11,603 nt of DNA from Deltaproteobacteria bacterium UBA6967. GTDB taxonomy: Bacteria; SAR324; NAC60-12. Below are positions 7,251 through 11,603 of this stretch, one piece after another. The stretch is from NCBI GenBank assembly GCA_002450295.1, contig DJYX01000212.1, positions 1 through 11,603 on the forward strand, read 5' to 3'. Positions within the stretch are counted from its first letter, which is position 1; every line of letters starts with the position of its first letter. A program made the position numbers and the translations under genes. The notes under the pieces are model-generated. The model did no database searches, had not been told where the DNA came from, and worked only from the letters and a program-made list of their open reading frames with translations.

Positions 7251-7702
7251 TGGGTTTCCCCATTTGTTGAAGAATTCGGTACCCATTGGAGGATATGTCT
7301 ACCTACTCCGACTAGTTCTTGTTCTTGGTTCACTACTTCAATATCAGCATATGATCGCTTCCGAGAGTGATCTATCTCAGCAATTCGATAAGTCAGAGTA
7401 ACGGTATCTCCCAAGAAAACTGGTTTAAGAAATCGAACTCGATCGTATCCAACGGAAACAGGGGTTTCCTCAGCCTCTCTGGTATTCGCAATCGCTAAAG
7501 TTGAAACAGTGGACATGAAGCCGACCAGTAGCGCACCATGAGCCATCAACTTTCCATACGAGGATTTCTCCATGTACTGCTTGTTCACATGGTTTGGAGA
7601 AAAATCTCCTGTGATCCCAGCAAAGAGATAAACATCACTCTCTGAAACAGTTTTTGAGAAAGTCGAAGTTTGACCGACCTCAACGTAGAAAGGCGTTGTC
7701 AT
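7247..7702 (-). CDS. MaoC-like hot-dog dehydratase/hydratase
   Basis: A 151-aa single hot-dog domain protein of the MaoC/(R)-specific enoyl-CoA hydratase family, which adds or removes water across the double bond of a CoA thioester. The hydratase-2 motif is visible as FAGITGDFSPNHVN (27-40), with the presumed catalytic pair D33 and H38. The Asn usual at the third position of D-x-N-P-x-H is Ser (S35), a variation seen in some family members. The rest fits the fold: MAHGALLVGFMS in the central helix and RFLKPVFLGDTV in the strand that follows. The ATG at 7702 overlaps the stop of the small four-cysteine gene (ATGA), and its own stop overlaps the SDR start (GTGA), so three genes are translationally coupled. 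With the crotonase nearby, the pathway has two unrelated hydratase folds. Confidence 0.9.
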   Translation of the reverse strand: MTTPFYVEVGQTSTFSKTVSESDVYLFAGITGDFSPNHVNKQYMEKSSYGKLMAHGALLVGFMSTVSTLAIANTREAEETPVSVGYDRVRFLKPVFLGDTVTLTYRIAEIDHSRKRSYADIEVVNQEQELVGVGRHILQWVPNSSTNGETQ

Positions 7703-7890
7703 GTTTTTTCAGGATCCTTCATCAATGGCTTGCGCTTGAATTCAGCAACCATCTCTGTCTCACACTCCTGGCAAATATGAGCTTTCCAAACGGGTACCGC
7801 CTCAGTAACAGTAGACGGGTGCCCAAACATCAAGGCTCCTGGGGCTGTTTCCACATCGAATGTCTTCTCACATCTGTTGCAAACTGGCAT
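7699..7890 (-). CDS. Small four-cysteine (CxxC...CxxC) putative zinc-binding protein
   Basis: A 63-aa protein with C4-x2-C7 near the N-terminus and C40-x2-C43 further on, a pattern expected to bind one zinc (or iron) ion. Residues 16-30 (APGALMFGHPSTVTE) form a hydrophobic and turn-rich linker, H24 and H38 are further possible ligands, and the tail is basic (FKRKPLMKDPEKT). I do not recognise the family. The 32-residue spacing does not match the N-terminal zinc ribbon of acyl-CoA-associated DUF35 proteins. The gene looks real: ATG at 7890 with GAGG eight bases upstream, a 33-base gap after the crotonase gene, and an ATGA overlap with the MaoC gene. Coupling suggests it works with MaoC or another cluster enzyme, for example as a partner or stability factor, but no function can be assigned. 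Confidence 0.8.
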   Translation of the reverse strand: MPVCNRCEKTFDVETAPGALMFGHPSTVTEAVPVWKAHICQECETEMVAEFKRKPLMKDPEKT

Positions 7891-7923
7891 GGATAGATCC
7901 TCAAATCTAATAACTTTATTAAA

Positions 7924-8697
7924 TTATCTACACTTCCAAACAGGCTTTCTTTTCTCGGCAAATGCCTGAACACCCTCTTTGGCATCTTCACTCGCAAGCA
8001 TCCGTTGAAAGCTAGGATAGTTGGCTCTGAAAGCATTTTCTAAGGATCCTTGTGCTAGCCCTTGTAGCATCATTTGTTTGGAAGCTCTTAGGGCTAGGGG
8101 GGAACATTCCCTTAAATCTGAAAGATATCTCTCTTTCGTTTTTTCAAGACTCTTTCTGGGTACAACCTCATTAATGAGGCCGAGGTCTAAAGCTGTTGTA
8201 GCATCGAAGAGCTTTCCCATCAAAGAAATCTCCATAGCCCGTTTTAAAGGAAGCTGGCGGGCAAGCCGATGCAAACCTCCGCTGGCCGCCAAACCAACTT
8301 TCGGCTCTGGCAAGCCAAAACGCGCAGTATCCACAGCTATCGCAAGATCACAAGCCAGTATAATTTCTAAGCCTCCTCCAATCGCATCTCCATTGACCAA
8401 TGCTATCACCGGTTTATCTAAATCAAAACGCTCTGTGAGGCCTGCAAAACCGCTGGGAGGCATCATATCTGACCCTACCTCTGCTCTTTCTTTCAAGTCA
8501 GAGCCCACACAAAAGGCTCTCTCCCCAGATCCTCTGATTACCGCAATATTCATCGATGAAGCATTTGCAAATTTATCGAAGACATCAGCCAATTCTGCAT
8601 GAGCCTGAATATTCAACGCATTCAGCAACTTGGGACGCTGAATGGAAACTTCCATTACATCGTTCGTGTAGACAACATCAATGAATTGATAGGTCAC
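7924..8697 (-). CDS. Enoyl-CoA hydratase/isomerase family protein (crotonase)
   Basis: A 257-aa crotonase-superfamily enzyme that acts on an acyl-CoA thioester in the cytoplasm, most likely hydrating an enoyl-CoA. The oxyanion-hole regions are present: AFCVGSDL (61-68) and NGDAIGGGLE (102-111). Both glutamates used by true hydratases (E144 and E164 of the rat enzyme, 20 residues apart) align with E111 in GGGLE and E131 in FGLPE, again 20 apart, which favours hydratase over hydrolase or isomerase activity. PEPKVGLAASGG and the C-terminal EGVQAFAEKRKPVW are standard. The start is GTG at 8697, overlapping the oxidoreductase stop by four bases (GTGA). No Shine-Dalgarno sequence is obvious, which is consistent with coupling. 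Length is normal for the family. Substrate chain or ring type cannot be read from the sequence. Confidence 0.93.
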   Translation of the reverse strand: MTYQFIDVVYTNDVMEVSIQRPKLLNALNIQAHAELADVFDKFANASSMNIAVIRGSGERAFCVGSDLKERAEVGSDMMPPSGFAGLTERFDLDKPVIALVNGDAIGGGLEIILACDLAIAVDTARFGLPEPKVGLAASGGLHRLARQLPLKRAMEISLMGKLFDATTALDLGLINEVVPRKSLEKTKERYLSDLRECSPLALRASKQMMLQGLAQGSLENAFRANYPSFQRMLASEDAKEGVQAFAEKRKPVWKCR

Positions 8698-9725
8698 AAC
8701 AAAATCGTCTGCCGTTGCTTCGCAGAGTCAAAGACCGCAAGAGTTGCAGCGAGTGTTTTAGAGGCGTCTTCCGCAGTGATGCGCGGCATTTCCTCACCTC
8801 TTATAACCCCACAAAAATGACGACATTGGGCGATATAGGCATCTTCAAGTGGGACAGGCGTTTCCTCCATCTTCATTAAGTGATTCCAATCGGGTTTTCC
8901 CTGCGATTGCCAAATCCTAAGGTTTGGAAATTCCAGACAGGCATCCGTGCCCATAAAGCAATACGAGTTTTGGCCTGTATGGGGGAAATTGACATTTTCG
9001 CCTGTCGCATGCTCCCAATTCCATGGTGAGGGGGTAGCATCCGAGAGTAGAAATGTTCCGAGCACTCCACTCTTAAACCTCACAATGATTGCTGCCGTTT
9101 CTTCTTTAGGATGACCTCGAAAATTGGTTTGAAGCTGAGCTGTAACTGATTCAATTTCACCACAAATGAATCTAAGGATATCCATTTCGTGAATCAGATT
9201 GATCAACACAGGGCCTGATGAAGATTGCTGCCTCCATTGCGGAATGAAGTAATCATCTGCCTTGCGGCTGGTCCACTGACCATGCACAGCGAGCAATCTA
9301 CCAAGCTTTTCAGACGAGACAATTTTTCGTGCCTCTTCCATCAATCCATAGTAGCGACGATGGTGGCCAACCATGACATTTCGGTTCACTCGTTCTGCTA
9401 CTAGCTGAATCTCTCTGGCTTCCTCCAGATTGCCTGCAATCGGTTTTTCGACAAGTACATGGCATCCCGCCTCTAAAGCACTTATAGTGGGCGCAAGGTG
9501 AATTTCTGTCGGTGTACATACAATCACACCTTCAGGTACCACATCAGCAAGCATCTCTTCAATCTTGCCAAACCATTGAACACCTTCATTGAGCGCAATT
9601 GCTTTGGCTTGTTCAGCCGGATCAACGACAGCGATTAGTGCAGCTTTCTTAATTGTTGTCATGGCTTGGAGATGACGCTTCCCAATCATCCCCATCCCGA
9701 CTATTGCCAGTTTGACAGCCGTCAC
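8694..9725 (-). CDS. Gfo/Idh/MocA family NAD(P)-dependent oxidoreductase
   Basis: A 343-aa soluble dehydrogenase of the glucose-fructose oxidoreductase/inositol dehydrogenase/MocA family. It has an N-terminal Rossmann domain with GMGMIG (10-15), VVDP after strand 2 (33-36, acidic residue favouring NAD) and the conserved EKP motif (93-95). A C-terminal alpha/beta domain carries the catalytic-type motif INLIHEMDILR with H179 and D182. Members oxidise or reduce hydroxyl groups of sugars, cyclitols, sugar acids or related ring compounds. The GTG start at 9725 shares one base with the CoA-transferase stop (TAGTG) and has GGAG five bases upstream. Its stop overlaps the crotonase start. A family normally linked to sugars inside an acyl-CoA cluster is a clue that the substrate is hydroxylated or cyclic; that is inference. 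Confidence 0.92.
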   Translation of the reverse strand: MTAVKLAIVGMGMIGKRHLQAMTTIKKAALIAVVDPAEQAKAIALNEGVQWFGKIEEMLADVVPEGVIVCTPTEIHLAPTISALEAGCHVLVEKPIAGNLEEAREIQLVAERVNRNVMVGHHRRYYGLMEEARKIVSSEKLGRLLAVHGQWTSRKADDYFIPQWRQQSSSGPVLINLIHEMDILRFICGEIESVTAQLQTNFRGHPKEETAAIIVRFKSGVLGTFLLSDATPSPWNWEHATGENVNFPHTGQNSYCFMGTDACLEFPNLRIWQSQGKPDWNHLMKMEETPVPLEDAYIAQCRHFCGVIRGEEMPRITAEDASKTLAATLAVFDSAKQRQTILL

Positions 9726-11254
9726 TATTGCTCCATGAAGAGACTTGAATCCATTCTCTTTAGTTGCTTTGGGATGATCGGAACGAAATCCATTTGTTGA
9801 AGGACATCTTTTTCTAATTCAACCCCAGGAGCCAACTCCTCCAATACAAGCCCTGCTTCTGTTAACCGGAATAATGCTCTTTCAGTAGCGTAGATCACCT
9901 CCTGTTTTTGCTTGAGCGCTTGCTTCCCAGAGAATGTGATCTGATCAACTTGCTGAACTAATTTCCTAATTTCACCGGGTTTTTCGACAATCAGTTCTCC
10001 AGCGCCAGTTCTCAGTTTAGATCTTTTAGTGTCGAAGGTGCCGCAAAAAATAACTTTTTTTGCGTTTTGAGCGATATCAATGAATCCGCCTGGTCCAACG
10101 GTCACACCATCCAATTTAGAAACATTGACGTTCCCTTCTTGATCGATTTGCCCAAATCCCAAAAAGGCGACATCAAGTCCACCTCCTGAATAAAAATCAA
10201 ACTGCGATGGGCCATCGATCATACAGGTCGGATTCTTCGCGTAACCAAAGAGATTCCCCGTCAATAAATTCCCACCATAAGTTCCGTGTTCAATGGTCTG
10301 ATAGTATTCTTCAGACTCTCCAGATTGGGGGATGAGCGCTGCAACTTGGTCTGGAATACCAAATCCAAAATTGATCACGGCACCCTTGAAGAGTTCAAGA
10401 CGTGCTCGGCGAGCAATTGCTAACCTTACAGAAAATGCAGGTTTTTCACTCTGATACTTTGCATCCTGTTGTTCTCCCGAAATCGACGGATCGTAGATTA
10501 GTTCATAGCCCTGCCGTTGTTCAGGATCAACTACAACCACATCTACCAAAGCAGAAGGAATCCTGACTTGTCTTGCTCCCAATTCTCCTTTGCGAACTTT
10601 CTCCCGAACCTGAAAGATTACCTTTCCCCCTGAGTTATGGGCTGCCGCTGCCATTGCGTAGATATCGACATTTGCAGGCTCCTCATCGAGTGAGATGTTG
10701 CCTTCCTCGTCGGCTTTCGAGCCTTTTAATAAGGCGACATCCACGGGAATCGGCAGATAACGGAGATACGTTTTGCCATCAATTTCAATTCGCTCAACCA
10801 GATCTTCTTGTGCAGCCTGGTTCATTTTCCCACCACCCAGAGTTGGATCAACAAATGTCCCTAATCCTACATGGGTAATCAATCCCGGTCGCTTAGCAGC
10901 CACTTCTCTCATTAACTGCATGATCACACCGCCGGGCAACACATAGGCTTCAATTTTGTTGTCCTTCGCTAATTGCTGCATCCTGGGTGACCAAACCCAA
11001 TGTCCTCCGATTACCCTTTGAACGAGCCCCTCGTGGGCAAAACGATTCAAGCCTCGTTCTTTTCGATCTCCAATTCCAAGTGCATGCAGGCAGGTTAATT
11101 TTTTCGGGTGACCTGTAGCCAAAAATCTTTTTTCCACATGGTGGTGGAGGAGAGTAGCTTCCACTAGTCCTCCTCCTCCTCCAATCAGACCAACAGTGGC
11201 TTCATCAGGGATGAGTTCAATCGCCTCTTTGGCTGAGAGGAATTGCACTTTCAT
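9725..11254 (-). CDS. Acetate/propionate-type CoA-transferase (Pct/YdiF family, fused alpha-beta)
   Basis: A class I CoA-transferase in which the two subunit-like halves are fused in one chain. It moves CoA from a donor acyl-CoA (often acetyl- or propionyl-CoA) to a carboxylic acid through a glutamyl-CoA thioester. From the ATG at 11254 it is 509 aa. The N-terminal half contains GLIGGGGGLVEA, HALGIGDR, FAHEGLV and VGLGTFVDP. The C-terminal half has GFGIP, the catalytic glutamate in TIEHGTYGG (E322), SQFDFYSGGGLDVAFLG and the family ending MDFVPII...LKRMD. An in-frame ATG at 11302 with an AGGAA site would give 525 aa but overlaps the upstream SDR by 29 bases. The shorter start matches the N-terminus of clostridial propionate CoA-transferase (KV..ITADEAAKLI) and is preferred, although its ribosome site is poor. 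It probably activates the imported acid, or a later intermediate. Confidence 0.92.
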   Translation of the reverse strand: MKVQFLSAKEAIELIPDEATVGLIGGGGGLVEATLLHHHVEKRFLATGHPKKLTCLHALGIGDRKERGLNRFAHEGLVQRVIGGHWVWSPRMQQLAKDNKIEAYVLPGGVIMQLMREVAAKRPGLITHVGLGTFVDPTLGGGKMNQAAQEDLVERIEIDGKTYLRYLPIPVDVALLKGSKADEEGNISLDEEPANVDIYAMAAAAHNSGGKVIFQVREKVRKGELGARQVRIPSALVDVVVVDPEQRQGYELIYDPSISGEQQDAKYQSEKPAFSVRLAIARRARLELFKGAVINFGFGIPDQVAALIPQSGESEEYYQTIEHGTYGGNLLTGNLFGYAKNPTCMIDGPSQFDFYSGGGLDVAFLGFGQIDQEGNVNVSKLDGVTVGPGGFIDIAQNAKKVIFCGTFDTKRSKLRTGAGELIVEKPGEIRKLVQQVDQITFSGKQALKQKQEVIYATERALFRLTEAGLVLEELAPGVELEKDVLQQMDFVPIIPKQLKRMDSSLFMEQ

Positions 11255-11273
11255 TGAAAATTTTGATGACTCA

Positions 11274-11603
11274 TCAGTAATAGCCCTTCCCAGCTCCACC
11301 ATCTACTGGAATTCCTGCGCCCTGAATGTGGCGAGCTGCTTGGGAACACAAGAACACAACCAATTCCGCAACGTCTTCAGGTAGTCCCAATCTGCGGATT
11401 CCTTCATTGCGGATGGAATCTGCGCGTATCTCGTCCTTACTCTTGTTTTGCATCTTTGCTTTGCCTTCCAGCAGTCGTTCCATGCGCTCAGTTTCAGTCA
11501 TTCCAGGGAGAATCCAGTTGACATTTACATCGTCCACCAAGCCTTGAGCAGCAAGGGCTTTGGAAAAGTTTGCTAGAGCTGCATTGACGGAACCTCCCAC
11601 CAT
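11274..11603 (-). CDS. Short-chain dehydrogenase-like protein, C-terminal part (cut by window edge)
   Basis: The last 109 codons of an SDR-fold protein; the N-terminal Rossmann half lies beyond the right edge, so the Met at 11603 is probably internal. SDR features are VNVNWILPGMTETERM (27-42, the N-x-I-x-P-G region), RRLGLPEDVAELVVFLCS (70-87), and GAGIPVDGGAGKGYY at the end. Aligning the helix NAALANFSKALA (7-18) with the classical helix that follows the active site puts Gly3 where the catalytic Tyr should be and Asn7 where Lys should be, so the Tyr-x-x-x-Lys pair seems to be absent. A similar NAAL-type sequence is, to my memory, found in other SDR relatives. It may still bind nucleotide but use another mechanism. 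The TGA stop lies 19 bases before the preferred CoA-transferase ATG, indicating a shared operon. Confidence 0.85.
   Translation of the reverse strand: MVGGSVNAALANFSKALAAQGLVDDVNVNWILPGMTETERMERLLEGKAKMQNKSKDEIRADSIRNEGIRRLGLPEDVAELVVFLCSQAARHIQGAGIPVDGGAGKGYY

Noticed and set aside
7908..7921. TAATAA/TTATTA inverted repeat between the crotonase and small-protein genes
   Set aside because: It is AT-only with a two-base loop, so too weak to act as a terminator, and could arise by chance in an AT-rich gap.
8021..8602. 193-codon plus-strand open frame
   Set aside because: It is antisense to the crotonase gene, has a low-complexity Ser/Lys/Pro-rich translation and no family motifs; the minus-strand gene explains the region fully.
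11255..11302. Longer CoA-transferase N-terminus from ATG 11302
   Set aside because: It overlaps the upstream SDR by 29 bases and adds 16 residues before the conserved family start, though its AGGAA site is reasonable, so it is not fully excluded.
1..11603. CRISPR arrays, tRNA/rRNA genes, insertion sequences, phage or transposase genes
   Set aside because: I saw no regular repeat-spacer pattern, no RNA gene structure, no transposase motifs and no terminal inverted repeats; nearly all of the window is accounted for by protein-coding genes.

Overview
The window holds a dense, single-strand block of catabolic and transport genes from a Gram-negative bacterium. Every gene I can support lies on the minus strand, so transcription runs from high to low coordinates. 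A periplasmic binding protein with a clear Sec signal peptide and a five-part Liv-type (HAAT family) ABC importer point to a proteobacterium. Base composition looks moderate (mid-40s % GC by eye, AT-rich only in the 697-863 gap). Six of fourteen genes appear to start with GTG or TTG. I cannot name the genus; an uncultured marine or soil proteobacterium is a guess.

Layout in the direction of transcription. (1) Enzyme block, 11603-5689: the C-terminal part of an atypical short-chain dehydrogenase (SDR) cut by the window edge; a Pct/YdiF-type CoA-transferase; a Gfo/Idh/MocA oxidoreductase; a crotonase (enoyl-CoA hydratase); a 63-aa four-cysteine small protein; a MaoC hot-dog hydratase; a second, classical SDR; and a xylose-isomerase-like TIM-barrel isomerase/epimerase. 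Most junctions overlap by 1-4 bases (TAGTG, GTGA, ATGA, GTGA, TTGA), the usual sign of translational coupling. (2) Transport block, 5651-864: LivF, LivH, binding protein, LivM, LivG, with gaps of 60 bases or less. (3) After a 167-base AT-rich gap, the first 232 codons of a MATE-family efflux protein run off the left edge. This frame is open to position 1.

Likely joint role (inference). The ABC system imports a small carboxylate or amino-acid-like compound. The CoA-transferase activates a carboxylic acid. The crotonase and MaoC protein hydrate or dehydrate CoA esters, and one or both SDRs oxidise hydroxy intermediates. The Gfo/Idh/MocA enzyme and the TIM-barrel isomerase normally act on sugars, cyclitols or hydroxylated rings, so the natural substrate may be a hydroxylated or cyclic acid rather than a plain fatty or branched-chain amino acid. 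The sequence does not identify the substrate, and no regulator gene is visible in the window.

Notable details: the binding-protein gene is bracketed by two intercistronic hairpins, the binding protein has three likely disulfide pairs, the edge SDR lacks the Tyr-x-x-x-Lys motif at its expected place, and a tiny CxxC...CxxC protein is coupled to the MaoC gene.
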